Below are positions 43,454 through 52,238 of a stretch of 64,000 nt of DNA, piece after piece. Under the pieces are notes generated by a model, which saw only the letters and a list, made by a program, of their open reading frames with translations, made no database searches and was not told where the DNA came from. The translations under genes and the position numbers were made by a program. Source of the DNA: Chitinophaga sp. CB10 (GTDB lineage Bacteria > Bacteroidota > Bacteroidia > Chitinophagales > Chitinophagaceae); assembly GCA_001870995.2 (NCBI GenBank), contig MLAV02000022.1, forward strand, positions 1 through 64,000, given 5' to 3'. Each line of letters starts with the position of its first letter. The stretch's first letter is position 1.

Positions 43454-45379
43454 ATGAATATTACGGCTGGTCAACTGTTGAGCCAAATACAGAATCCTGC
43501 TGATCTGAGAAAGTTAAGCAAGGAACAGCTTCACCAGGTTTGTGAAGAACTCCGTCAATACATCATTGACGTTGTAAGCGTGCATGGCGGCCATTTTGCT
43601 GCCAGCCTGGGAGTGGTGGAACTGACAGTGGCACTGCATTACGTATTTAATACGCCTTACGATCAACTCGTGTGGGACGTAGGCCACCAGGCTTACGGCC
43701 ATAAGATCCTCACCGGAAGGCGGGATGTATTCCCTACCAACAGGAAATACAAAGGCATCAGCGGTTTTCCTAAAAGAGACGAAAGCGAATACGATACTTT
43801 CGGTGTAGGGCACTCCTCCACCTCCATTTCCGCAGCCCTCGGTATGGCAATGGCTTCCCACTACAAAGGGGAGTTCGACCGCCAGCATATCGCCGTTATC
43901 GGCGATGGCGCCATGACCGCCGGAATGGCCTTCGAAGCGCTCAACCACGCCGGCGTTGCCAATGCAAACGTGCTGATTATCCTCAACGATAACTGCATGT
44001 CCATCGACCCCAACGTAGGCGCACTTAAAGAATACCTGACCGATATCACCACTTCTCCTACCTACAACAAACTCCGGGACGACGTCTGGAACCTCCTGGG
44101 CAAACTGCCGGTAGGGAAGAAGTTCACCCGCGAAATGGCCTCCAAACTGGAAGCCAGCCTCAAAGGCGTGGTATCCAAGTCCAGCAACCTGTTCGAATCC
44201 TTCGGCATGCGGTATTTCGGTCCTATCGATGGCCACAATATCACCAAGCTGGCCGATACCCTGCAGGATCTCAAGGATATCCCCGGCCCTAAACTGCTGC
44301 ATATCGTTACCACCAAAGGTAAAGGCTATGCCCTGGCAGAAAAGGACCAGACCACCTGGCATGCGCCGGGCCTGTTTGATAAAATCACCGGCGAAATCTT
44401 CAAAAAAGTGCCTGACAGGCCGCAGCCTCCCAAATACCAGGATGTTTTCGGCCATACCATCATTGAACTGGCTGAAAAGAACGATAAAATACTCGGTATC
44501 ACACCCGCCATGCCTTCCGGCTCCTCCCTCAAATTCATGATGGAAAAAATGCCGGACCGCGCATTCGATGTAGGTATCTGCGAACAACACGCCGTTACCC
44601 TCTCCGCCGGTATGGCAACCCAGGGTATGCGCGTATTCTGTAACATCTATTCCTCCTTCTTCCAACGCGCCTTTGACCAGGCGGTTCACGATGTATGCAT
44701 CCAGAAACTGCCGGTTATCTTCTGCCTCGACAGAGCAGGACTCGTTGGGGAAGACGGACCTACCCACCACGGCGTGTATGATATTGCCTATATGCGCAGT
44801 ATCCCGAACGTAATTATCAGCGCCCCCATGAACGAGGAAGAACTCCGCAACCTCATGTACAGCGCGCAATTACCGGATAACAACATGCCTTACGTGATCC
44901 GCTACCCACGCGGCCAGGGCGTTATGCCTGAATGGCGCACGCCTTTCAAAGCCATTAAGCCCGGCACCGGCCGCAAACTCCGCGATGGTAAGGATATCGC
45001 TATCCTCTCCCTCGGCCACCCCGGTAACTTCGCTACGGAAGCTATCCGCGAACTCCTGGCCGACGGCCTGCAACCGGCGCATTACGATATGCGCTTCGTG
45101 AAACCGCTCGACGAAGCCATGCTCCACGAAGTGTTCACCAACTACGATAAAGTGATCACCATCGAAGACGGTACTATCACCGGCGGCTTCGGCAGCGCCA
45201 TCCTTGAGTTCATGGCCCGCCATAACTACAAGGCTGAACTGCGTATGCTTGGCGTACCGGACAGGATCGTGGAACACGGAAAACCGGAAGAACTCTTCCG
45301 GGAATGCGGCTATGACGCCGCCGGCATTGCCCGCGCGGTACGTGAAATGATGAAAAGCAAAATCACCGTGACGGCTTAA
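43454..45379 (+). CDS. dxs: 1-deoxy-D-xylulose-5-phosphate synthase
   Basis: This 641-residue TPP enzyme joins pyruvate and glyceraldehyde 3-phosphate in the first step of the MEP isoprenoid pathway. The diphosphate/Mg site reads GDGAMTAGMAFEALNHAG, with NDN shortly after (VLIILNDNCMS). His residues for substrate binding appear in VSVHGGHFAASLG and GVGHSSTSIS. The second pyrimidine-binding half has GICEQHAVTLSAGMATQG and DRAGLVGEDGPTHHG. The length is normal for Dxs. A strong terminator follows at 45409-45440. Confidence 0.97.
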   Translation: MNITAGQLLSQIQNPADLRKLSKEQLHQVCEELRQYIIDVVSVHGGHFAASLGVVELTVALHYVFNTPYDQLVWDVGHQAYGHKILTGRRDVFPTNRKYKGISGFPKRDESEYDTFGVGHSSTSISAALGMAMASHYKGEFDRQHIAVIGDGAMTAGMAFEALNHAGVANANVLIILNDNCMSIDPNVGALKEYLTDITTSPTYNKLRDDVWNLLGKLPVGKKFTREMASKLEASLKGVVSKSSNLFESFGMRYFGPIDGHNITKLADTLQDLKDIPGPKLLHIVTTKGKGYALAEKDQTTWHAPGLFDKITGEIFKKVPDRPQPPKYQDVFGHTIIELAEKNDKILGITPAMPSGSSLKFMMEKMPDRAFDVGICEQHAVTLSAGMATQGMRVFCNIYSSFFQRAFDQAVHDVCIQKLPVIFCLDRAGLVGEDGPTHHGVYDIAYMRSIPNVIISAPMNEEELRNLMYSAQLPDNNMPYVIRYPRGQGVMPEWRTPFKAIKPGTGRKLRDGKDIAILSLGHPGNFATEAIRELLADGLQPAHYDMRFVKPLDEAMLHEVFTNYDKVITIEDGTITGGFGSAILEFMARHNYKAELRMLGVPDRIVEHGKPEELFRECGYDAAGIARAVREMMKSKITVTA

Positions 45380-45408
45380 TCGCCTCTCACCAAATATTTT
45401 TTATACCG

Positions 45409-45440
45409 GAGTTACAGGCCCTGCCTGTAACTCTTTTTTT
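45409..45440 (+). terminator. dxs terminator
   Basis: GAGTTACAGG (45409-45418) pairs with CCTGTAACTC (45424-45433), followed by seven T. The next gene starts only 14 bases beyond, so its transcription must either begin inside this area or read through. Confidence 0.85.
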
Positions 45441-45453
45441 ACCCGGCAAACCC

Positions 45454-46500
45454 ATGTATTTGCAACTACGCATCACCGCCATCACCAGGGAAACCGAAGA
45501 CACCCGCACCTACACGCTGGAAAATGTAGCCGCAGAAAAGATCGACTACCTGCCCGGCCAATTTCTCACCTTCCTGGTAAACCTCCACGGGGTGGAACAC
45601 CGCAGGTCTTATTCCATCTGCACTACCCCCGGCCTGGATGCACACCTGGCCGTCACCGTCAGAAGAAAAGAAAACGGGGAAATCTCCCGGCATATCCTTC
45701 AACACTGGCAAACAGGAACGATTGTAACTGCCCTCGAACCCACCGGCCGCTTTACCCCCGGCCCGGCCAGCCCCCACCCGCGGGATATTTTCCTATTTGC
45801 CGCCGGTAGCGGCATCTCGCCCGTGTACGCCATCATGCGCCATTTCCTGCATACGGAACCAACTGCGCACATCAAACTCGTTTACAGCAACTCCTCGCCC
45901 GAAAGAACGATCTTCCTCCGGCAGATACAGGCCCTGGAACAGCAATTCCCCCAACAACTCCAGGTCATCCACCTCTATAGCAACGATCCGGATGTACACC
46001 ATGCCTACCGCCGCCTCAGCAATACCCTGCTGGAAATGCTGGTAAAGGACCACCTCCGTTATAAACCGGCGGACGCGCAGTTCTTCCTCTGCGGCCCATT
46101 CGATTATATGCGCATGATCATTATGACCCTGACCTTCATCGGCTTCGACGAGGGGCAGCTCCATAAAGAGAATTTCGTAGTAAATACCGCCGCCAAAATC
46201 GAAAAAACAGGCATCCCGGACGACGCTTCCCCGCGTGCGCTTACCATACGCGTAAAAGGAGAGGAGTATCAACTGGACATCCCCGGTAATGAACCCATCC
46301 TGCAATATGCGCTGGAACAGGGCATCGCGCTGCCCTACAGCTGCAAAGGCGGAGTTTGCGGCTCCTGCACCGCCAGCTGTACCAAAGGCAACATCTGGAT
46401 GTCCGTCAACGAAGTGCTGACGGATAAAGAACTCCAACAGGGCCTCGTGCTTACCTGCACCGGCTATGTAAAGGATGGGCCCGCTGAATTGGAATTATAA
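45454..46500 (+). CDS. PaaE-like flavin-dependent ferredoxin reductase
   Basis: This 348-residue electron-transfer protein carries a FAD-binding domain (RRSYSICTTPG), an NAD-binding domain (FAAGSGISPVYAIMRH; FFLCGPFDYMR) and a C-terminal plant-type 2Fe-2S ferredoxin domain with CKGGVCGSCTASC and the fourth Cys in LVLTCTGYV. This fusion is found in PaaE (phenylacetyl-CoA epoxidase reductase) and related oxygenase reductases. No paa genes are adjacent, so the partner is unknown and a generic name is safer. The gene starts 14 bases after the dxs terminator tract. Confidence 0.9.
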   Translation: MYLQLRITAITRETEDTRTYTLENVAAEKIDYLPGQFLTFLVNLHGVEHRRSYSICTTPGLDAHLAVTVRRKENGEISRHILQHWQTGTIVTALEPTGRFTPGPASPHPRDIFLFAAGSGISPVYAIMRHFLHTEPTAHIKLVYSNSSPERTIFLRQIQALEQQFPQQLQVIHLYSNDPDVHHAYRRLSNTLLEMLVKDHLRYKPADAQFFLCGPFDYMRMIIMTLTFIGFDEGQLHKENFVVNTAAKIEKTGIPDDASPRALTIRVKGEEYQLDIPGNEPILQYALEQGIALPYSCKGGVCGSCTASCTKGNIWMSVNEVLTDKELQQGLVLTCTGYVKDGPAELEL

Positions 46501-46552
46501 AAATATCTGATGGGATAAGCGGTTATTTGTGAAAAATTAATGAACTTCAGGA

Positions 46553-47743
46553 ATGCAAAAGGCTCCGCTAAAGATTGTCATAGTGTGCCTGTTGTTTATT
46601 GTAGCATGTATCAACGGATACTTCCTGATAGCAGCTCAGTCTGGCACACAAAATATAGCAGTTCATTTTCAATACCTGCTGCTCTGTAATGAATTACTGC
46701 TCATTGCAGCTATAATTGCACTCACGGTATTGACTATACGCAGATCGAACCATAGTCTGCAATACGAACGGCTCTTCTACGACCATCCCATTCCCATGTG
46801 GATTTACGACAAGAACACCCTCCGCTTCATGTCGGTAAACAACGCTGCCATCAGCAAATATGGCTACACCCGCAAGGAATTTTACAATCTAACGTTAAAG
46901 AATATACGCAACTCGGATGAGATTCCGTATCTCATGCGCAATATCGAAGAGCGCTGCAACGGCGTGGAATACCGCGGCATCTGGAAACACCGGAAGAAAG
47001 ACGGGACCGACTTCTTCGCGGAGATTTACGCGCACTCCGTCACCTACCGCGGTAAAGATGCGAGGTTCATTATGGCTAAGGATGTGGACGACCAGGTAAG
47101 GGCTACCCAGCGCGCCTCTGCGGAAGGAGTTCGTTATGAGCTGCTGGCACAGGCCACCAACGATGCGGTGTATGACAGGAACCTCATCACCGGCGCCATT
47201 GCATGGAACCATGGCCTTACCAGCATATTCCGGTACGACCACGACAAGTACACGGAAGTACTTCAATGGTGGAAAAATAACATCCATCCGGATGATAAAC
47301 CCATGGTCATGAACTCGCTGGAAAATACGCTGCTGGCCAACGAGCGCTATTGGTCCGCCGAATATCGCTTCCGTTGCGCCGATGGCAGTTATAAGTACAT
47401 TTCAGACAGGGCGAATATTTCCTATGAAGGCCACATGGCCGTCCGCATGATCGGGATCATGCAGGATATTGACCAGCACGTACGCCAGGCGCGGCGGCTG
47501 GAAGAGCAGAACCAAACCCTGAAAGAGATTTCATGGATCAATTCCCATGAAATCCGCAGGCCGGTCGTTTCCATCCTGAGCATCGCACAGTTGTTCGACA
47601 AGGAGAATAAGAATGTCGAACTCAATGCCCAGTTGATGGAATGGTTACAACAGTCCACCCTGCAACTGGATGAAATCATTCATAAAATTGAAGCGAAAGC
47701 CCGGCAGCTCAATGACGATTCCGCTAACCGTGGCTTGTCATGA
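46553..47743 (+). CDS. Membrane PAS-domain sensor with a histidine-like box but no ATPase domain
   Basis: This 396-residue protein has two N-terminal membrane helices (residues about 7-27 and 40-62). Two PAS domains follow, near 75-180 (LFYDHPIPMWIYD, YGYTRKEFYNLT) and 205-315 (GLTSIFRYDHDK, EYRFRCADGSYKYISD). A HisKA-like helix comes last, with EISWINSHEIRRPVVSI holding the candidate phospho-His. The protein ends about 60 residues later, so there is no HATPase_c. It could be a phosphate acceptor, a signalling decoy or a truncated kinase. It overlaps the next convergent gene by 20 bases. Confidence 0.85.
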   Translation: MQKAPLKIVIVCLLFIVACINGYFLIAAQSGTQNIAVHFQYLLLCNELLLIAAIIALTVLTIRRSNHSLQYERLFYDHPIPMWIYDKNTLRFMSVNNAAISKYGYTRKEFYNLTLKNIRNSDEIPYLMRNIEERCNGVEYRGIWKHRKKDGTDFFAEIYAHSVTYRGKDARFIMAKDVDDQVRATQRASAEGVRYELLAQATNDAVYDRNLITGAIAWNHGLTSIFRYDHDKYTEVLQWWKNNIHPDDKPMVMNSLENTLLANERYWSAEYRFRCADGSYKYISDRANISYEGHMAVRMIGIMQDIDQHVRQARRLEEQNQTLKEISWINSHEIRRPVVSILSIAQLFDKENKNVELNAQLMEWLQQSTLQLDEIIHKIEAKARQLNDDSANRGLS

Positions 47744-48101
47744 AATGATTAAACTCGCTTTTTAGCTCCCCGTAAAGTTTCTGGAAAGTTTCCATCCGGT
47801 CCTGCAAGGTTTCGTAGTTATCGATCGGACGGTCATCGTGGTGTACCTGGGCAGGCGCATCCGACATATGTTTTGCACACTGTTTAATATCGTGGAACAT
47901 TTCATCGGCAACTTCCCGCTGCCTTAATAACCGGTTTTCGAAGTGCTCAACCCGGTGCATGATATCCTTAGGCGCCTTACTTAATGCGATCTGTTCCAGT
48001 CTTTCCCGCATCAGCCCTACTTCTTCCTTTACTCCTTTTACTGCTTCCTTCCAGGAGTTAATCTGCTCATGCAGTTCAGTTGGTTGCGTGGTTGTACCCA
48101 T
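47724..48101 (-). CDS. Small coiled-coil protein
   Basis: This 125-residue protein is soluble and largely helical, with heptad-like Leu/Val/Met and Glu/Lys spacing (VKEEVGLMRERLEQIALS, ENRLLRQREVADEMFHDI). No signal peptide, membrane helix or recognised family is seen. It converges with the PAS sensor gene and overlaps its 3' end by 20 bases. It might modulate that sensor, but this is only a neighbourhood inference. Confidence 0.65.
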   Translation of the reverse strand: MGTTTQPTELHEQINSWKEAVKGVKEEVGLMRERLEQIALSKAPKDIMHRVEHFENRLLRQREVADEMFHDIKQCAKHMSDAPAQVHHDDRPIDNYETLQDRMETFQKLYGELKSEFNHFMTSHG

Positions 48102-48253
48102 GATGGATTAAATTTAATGATGACTGAATAATACTTATCAGCTAAACATTCCATTATCCAATTAACAGATTACACCAGACTTTTGTTACTACGCACGTAT
48201 GCTAGTCCTAAGTTACATACTTTATGATGATTAACTGATAACAGCTTAATACA

Positions 48254-48991
48254 CTATTTTACCAACAGATTTTCAACTAATCCTGCGAAAGCGCGGTGCT
48301 TTTTCATGGCTTCGAGGATGCCGCCGGCGCCTTCCTGCTTTGCATGCAATACATGCGGCATATGCGCGGTCATTGTCACCAGCTCTTCCTCTGCGCCCGC
48401 TACCACCACGCCCCTGATGCCGGTTTCAAACATGGCGAAATCGTTCATGGTATCGCCTGCCACCAGCACTTCCTCCTCCGGGATGCCCAGGTGCGCCAAC
48501 AATTTCAGCAGCGTATAGCCTTTATTTACGCCTTTGGGCATCACATCCAGGTACTGGCCGTCGGAGAGCATCATATCGCAGGATAAAGCGCTGGAAATAG
48601 CCCTGGCATGCGCGATGTCGGTTCCTGCATCGTAGCGGTAGGAGCAACGGAATTGCTGATGCGCTTCCTGGTGAATGAGCCCATTTACCACTGCCATCCT
48701 TTCCCGCACGTGATCGCCGGGCCATAGGGCCGCAATGCCGGATTGTATTGGCGCTACCATTTCCATAGAATCAAGATGGGTAACGGTGGCGCCTACATCG
48801 CAAATGATGTATTCCGGCCTGGGCAAAGGCAATGGGGACTGCTCCAGTAGTTCCAATACACTGTTTACTCCTCTGCCGGTTACAAATACTAATCGTAAAT
48901 TTTCGTTTTCCCGAATGATATTATACAGTAATGTTCTGTCCGCATCTGTACCTCCGAGGAAGGTACCGTCAAGATCTGTTGCCAGCAGCAT
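48254..48991 (-). CDS. HAD-superfamily sucrose-phosphate-phosphatase-like hydrolase
   Basis: This 245-residue protein has HAD motif I (LLATDLDGTFLGG), motif II (LVFVTGRG), the Lys motif (KGVNKGYTLLKLL) and motif IV (VLVAGDTMNDFAMF). The S6PP/Cof-type cap lies in the middle. Members remove phosphate from sugar phosphates. No sucrose synthesis genes are adjacent. It is an isolated gene with about 150 bases of AT-rich sequence on either side. Confidence 0.9.
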   Translation of the reverse strand: MLLATDLDGTFLGGTDADRTLLYNIIRENENLRLVFVTGRGVNSVLELLEQSPLPLPRPEYIICDVGATVTHLDSMEMVAPIQSGIAALWPGDHVRERMAVVNGLIHQEAHQQFRCSYRYDAGTDIAHARAISSALSCDMMLSDGQYLDVMPKGVNKGYTLLKLLAHLGIPEEEVLVAGDTMNDFAMFETGIRGVVVAGAEEELVTMTAHMPHVLHAKQEGAGGILEAMKKHRAFAGLVENLLVK

Positions 48992-49128
48992 AGGATTAAT
49001 TGTCTTTCAACGAAGGTAGCCAAAATAGCTGAAATGTCTGTTCAGGCAATGCATTAGGGCTGCATTTTAGCGATGGCATAGGCCAGCAGCGCCACCGCTC
49101 CATACGTGGCACTGCTCCTGCCCGGCAT

Positions 49129-50085
49129 TTATTTTTTACAATATCTAAAATCTTTTTTGTCAGGATTGCTAAACAAATCCGGTAACACCCATCTGGCCTT
49201 ATAGATTTTTAATCCTTTTTGCAGAAAAACGGTATGGCCATTGGCGTCAATGACCTCGTCCGTCCACCAGGATTCCTTTGGCAATGCGCAGATGGTTGGC
49301 AGTCCGCCGGGGCCGGAGGAAACGCTCTTTACATTCTGCTGGATAATGTTCCTGGCAGGCAGTGTTTTCAGGGTTTTCAAATCGAAATACCACACATTGG
49401 TAAGGTTACTCAGCCATAGTAACCGTTTGCCATACACGGGATAGAGGTCATGCGCCTCCGTGCCGGGCAGTTTTACACGGGTTTTCAGTTGTAAATCGGG
49501 CGCCTCGCAATTATTGTTGTAGGAAAACACCAGCATGGAATCCATGGCAGCGCTGTAGAGTTTTTTGCCGGCAGCGTCCCATACTACGTTATGCGCAAAA
49601 TGCGCCCATATCTTTTTGGCGTAGACATTTTCAGGAAAATGCGTAGTGTCCGTTCTGAACACCGTGAGGAAGTTGCCGGTACTGGAAGCGCTCACGATAT
49701 TACCATCCGGCAGCAATTCTGCGGAATGGGTATTGCCGCCGGCATAGGCATAAAATACCGTTTTCCGGTCCGCCACGCGTATCAGCGCCACGCCGCCACC
49801 AGAGGCCGTCATGAGTACGTATTTACGGTCGTACACCATCTTTGCTTCGCTGGGGTTGCTGAACCACTTCACGTCGGACGGGCGTACATTGGAATGCTCC
49901 GGTTTCCACTCCCAAACGATGGCGCCGGTGCGGGTATCTGCGATGATGATCCGGTGCTGGGATTGCTCTGCGGCTACGATACAACTGCTGCATGCGGCAA
50001 CAGTATCTTTCTTATCATTGTTCTTTGCTGATGTGGCCAGCGCCGCAAATAAGCCAGCCAGCAGCAACAGGGTGGTTTGCTTCAT
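49129..50085 (-). CDS. Exported PQQ-like beta-propeller protein
   Basis: This 318-residue protein starts at ATG 50085 (MKQTTLLLLAGLFAALATSA), because the signal peptide begins there; the alternative ATG at 50106 adds seven residues. Repeated four-strand blades are visible (RIIIADTRTGAIVWEWKP, GGGVALIRVADRKTVFYAY, GKRLLWLSNLTNVWYFDL), and the fold looks like a DUF6528-type propeller. It is probably periplasmic. There is no catalytic signature, and the function is unknown. Confidence 0.85.
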   Translation of the reverse strand: MKQTTLLLLAGLFAALATSAKNNDKKDTVAACSSCIVAAEQSQHRIIIADTRTGAIVWEWKPEHSNVRPSDVKWFSNPSEAKMVYDRKYVLMTASGGGVALIRVADRKTVFYAYAGGNTHSAELLPDGNIVSASSTGNFLTVFRTDTTHFPENVYAKKIWAHFAHNVVWDAAGKKLYSAAMDSMLVFSYNNNCEAPDLQLKTRVKLPGTEAHDLYPVYGKRLLWLSNLTNVWYFDLKTLKTLPARNIIQQNVKSVSSGPGGLPTICALPKESWWTDEVIDANGHTVFLQKGLKIYKARWVLPDLFSNPDKKDFRYCKK

Positions 50086-50126
50086 GCGACTAAAATATAA
50101 ATTCATTGCAGAGAAAGGAAATAAAA

Positions 50127-50151
50127 AGGGCGACCGGTAAGCGGCCGCCCT
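50127..50151 (-). terminator. Terminator of the first pirin gene
   Basis: AGGGCGACCG (50127-50136) pairs with CGGCCGCCCT (50142-50151) with one mismatch. A TTTTTATTT tract follows on the minus strand. Confidence 0.75.
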
Positions 50152-50183
50152 CTAATGAATGGGTTAGTATATAGTATTAAATA

Positions 50184-50897
50184 TTATTGCAGCATTGGCA
50201 CATCTATTAACAAAAACTCTGCCGCTTTGTTTACTTCGATGTGTAGCTGCTCATATGCGGATACGCCTATACCATCCCTTTCGTGTAATATTTCATCGCC
50301 CACCTTTGCTTCACCGCTGATCAGGAACAGGTAGGATCCTTGCCCCTGCTGCTTTGGCGTGATAGTAAGCTGCTGACCTGCGTCAAAATTTCCCAGGGAA
50401 AACCAGGCGTCCTGGTTGAGCCATAATTTTCCTTCTTCCTGTTCCGGAGATACTACTACCTGCCACCGGTTATGGCGCTGGCCAGGGTCAAACGTCTGCT
50501 GATCGTAGCGCGGCGGCACATTGCGGTATTTGGGGAACACCCATATCTGCAGGAAACTAACCGGCGCCGTTTTGGACGCGTTAAATTCCGAATGCACAAT
50601 GCCGGCGCCGGCGCTCATGATCTGCACATCGTTTTTATTGATGATTTTATCTCTTCCTGTGTTGTCTTTATGTGCGAGTGCGCCATCCAGTACGATGGAC
50701 ACGATTTCCATATTATCGTGGGGGTGTGCGCCGAAGCCCATGCCGCCTTTCACCTCATCGTCGTTCAGCACGCGCAGCGCGCCGAAGTGAATGGTTTCCG
50801 GATTGTAATAATTGGCGAAGCTGAAGGTATGATGGGATTTGAGCCAGCCGTGATCTGCGAATCCCCTGTCTGCCGCACGATGTATGATCTTTTCCAT
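50184..50897 (-). CDS. Pirin-family protein (YhhW/quercetinase-like)
   Basis: This 237-residue bicupin is the YhhW type of pirin, many of which have quercetin 2,3-dioxygenase activity in vitro. ATG at 50897 (MEKIIHRAADRGF) is chosen because upstream residues are not conserved. Metal ligands lie in GFGAHPHDNMEIVS (two His) and AGAGIVHSEFNASK (His, Glu). The C-terminal cupin is a degenerate second barrel. It is one of two pirin genes around the OsmC and YceI genes. Confidence 0.93.
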   Translation of the reverse strand: MEKIIHRAADRGFADHGWLKSHHTFSFANYYNPETIHFGALRVLNDDEVKGGMGFGAHPHDNMEIVSIVLDGALAHKDNTGRDKIINKNDVQIMSAGAGIVHSEFNASKTAPVSFLQIWVFPKYRNVPPRYDQQTFDPGQRHNRWQVVVSPEQEEGKLWLNQDAWFSLGNFDAGQQLTITPKQQGQGSYLFLISGEAKVGDEILHERDGIGVSAYEQLHIEVNKAAEFLLIDVPMLQ

Positions 50898-51004
50898 AAT
50901 TGCTCCTTTGATGTTTACGATACAAATATCGTACATACGGCGCCGCAACAGAATGGATTATAAGCGGTAAAGGGTGGACATTTTACCATGGCCGTAAAAA
51001 AGAA

Positions 51005-51027
51005 AGAGGCCGCGCAGTGCAGCCTCT
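51005..51027 (-). terminator. Terminator of the OsmC gene
   Basis: AGAGGC (51005-51010) and GCCTCT (51022-51027) close a GC-rich inner hairpin. A T-rich stretch follows on the minus strand. Confidence 0.65.
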
Positions 51028-51049
51028 CTATGCCTTATTACGGGTACGC

Positions 51050-51460
51050 TTACACTAAAGCAGCGTCCATGGTAATTTTAGTATTCAGCAGTTTGGAGAT
51101 AGGGCAGTTTGCTTCCGCATCTTTTGCGAACTCAGCAAATTTTTCTGCATCCAGGCCTGGTACGCTTGCTTTCACATCCAGGTGGCTTTCCACGATAGCG
51201 CCATTTTCGAAGGTAATGGTGCATTTGGTATCGATGTTACCAGGAGTCAGACCAGCACCGGAAATGATGAAGCTCAGTTTCATGGTAAAGCAGCCTGCAT
51301 GGGCAGCTGCAATCAGTTCTTCAGGGTTGGTACCTGCGCCATCTTCGAAGCGGCTGCTGAAAGAATATGGCGTGTTATTGAGGGCGCCGGCCTGGGAAGT
51401 CAGCGTACCTTTACCTTCTTTACCTGTTCCTTGCCAATTGGCAGATGCAAATCTTTTCAT
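51050..51460 (-). CDS. OsmC-family peroxiredoxin
   Basis: This 136-residue protein belongs to the OsmC/Ohr family, which reduces organic hydroperoxides. The two catalytic Cys are visible in AAAHAGCFTMKLSF and DAEANCPISKLLN, and the N-terminal strand reads SANWQGTGKEGKG. ATG at 51460 is chosen because it starts the conserved MKRFASANW; the upstream extension to 51508 is not conserved. It has its own terminator. The neighbouring pirin and YceI genes point to a stress-response block. Confidence 0.95.
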   Translation of the reverse strand: MKRFASANWQGTGKEGKGTLTSQAGALNNTPYSFSSRFEDGAGTNPEELIAAAHAGCFTMKLSFIISGAGLTPGNIDTKCTITFENGAIVESHLDVKASVPGLDAEKFAEFAKDAEANCPISKLLNTKITMDAALV

Positions 51461-51542
51461 GTTTGATATTTTACTTTTTGCGGTGAAAATAGCAGTGTAG
51501 GCCGCCAAATTACAAATTAATTCCGGATTTTACCGGAAGCTA

Positions 51543-51582
51543 AAAAGGGCTTCCATACATAATAATGCATGAAAGCCCTTTT
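51543..51582 (-). terminator. Terminator of the YceI gene
   Basis: AAAAGGGCTT (51543-51552) pairs perfectly with AAGCCCTTTT (51573-51582) over a 20-base loop, giving a U-rich tail on the minus-strand transcript. Confidence 0.7.
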
Positions 51583-51648
51583 CTGTTCCAGTCTGTCGGT
51601 ATATAGTCCGTTTCTGCGAATTCTTCCGGTTGCTTATGTACTTTTTTA

Positions 51649-52176
51649 TTATTGCTGTTTTACCATTTGAACGCTCGCCAGCAGTTTTACTTCATCGCTC
51701 AGCATTACGCCGCCGGTTTCCGTAACTGCATGGAAAGTGAGGCCGAAATCTTTACGGTTGATTTTACCGCTGAGTTCAAAACCTGCTTTAGTCTGACCCC
51801 ATGGATCCACCACTTCGCCGCCAAATTCCACTTTCAGTTCCACCGGACGGGTATTGTCGCGGATGGTGAGGTCGCCGATCAGTTTATAGTTTTCATCATC
51901 TACTTTTTTCACTTCAGTGGAAACGAATTTCAGTTTAGGATACTTTTCCGCTTCAAAGAAGTCGCTCTGCAGCAGGTGCTGATCGCGCTGCGCATTCTGC
52001 GTAGTGATGCTGTTAACGTCCGCTTCGAAAGTGATTTTCGCATTGGAGAAATCACTGCCATCTGTTTGCATGGTAGCATCGAAAGCGCCGAACTGTCCGG
52101 TAACGGTAGTGATCATCAGGTGTTTCACTTTGAATTGAACGTCGCTGTGAGTAGGATCTATTTTCCAGGTTGTCAT
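51649..52176 (-). CDS. YceI-family lipid-binding-like protein
   Basis: This 175-residue protein has the YceI start WKIDPTHSDVQFKVKHLMIT and the following barrel strands (GQFGAFDATM, FEADVNSITTQNAQRD, FTLTFHAVTETGG). YceI proteins bind isoprenoid quinones or related lipids in a lipocalin-like barrel. Here no signal peptide is present, so it is cytoplasmic, unlike the periplasmic E. coli form. It is flanked by OsmC and pirin genes in the same orientation. Confidence 0.93.
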   Translation of the reverse strand: MTTWKIDPTHSDVQFKVKHLMITTVTGQFGAFDATMQTDGSDFSNAKITFEADVNSITTQNAQRDQHLLQSDFFEAEKYPKLKFVSTEVKKVDDENYKLIGDLTIRDNTRPVELKVEFGGEVVDPWGQTKAGFELSGKINRKDFGLTFHAVTETGGVMLSDEVKLLASVQMVKQQ

Positions 52177-52238
52177 ATACTGTGTTTTTGTGTGTTATAA
52201 ATTGTTTTTTTATTTTTTCGGGAGATATTAATGCTGTA

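Noticed and set aside
43514..44869. Antisense ORF of 451 codons across dxs
   Set aside because: It is a shadow of dxs with no domain pattern; the sense frame is a full-length conserved enzyme.
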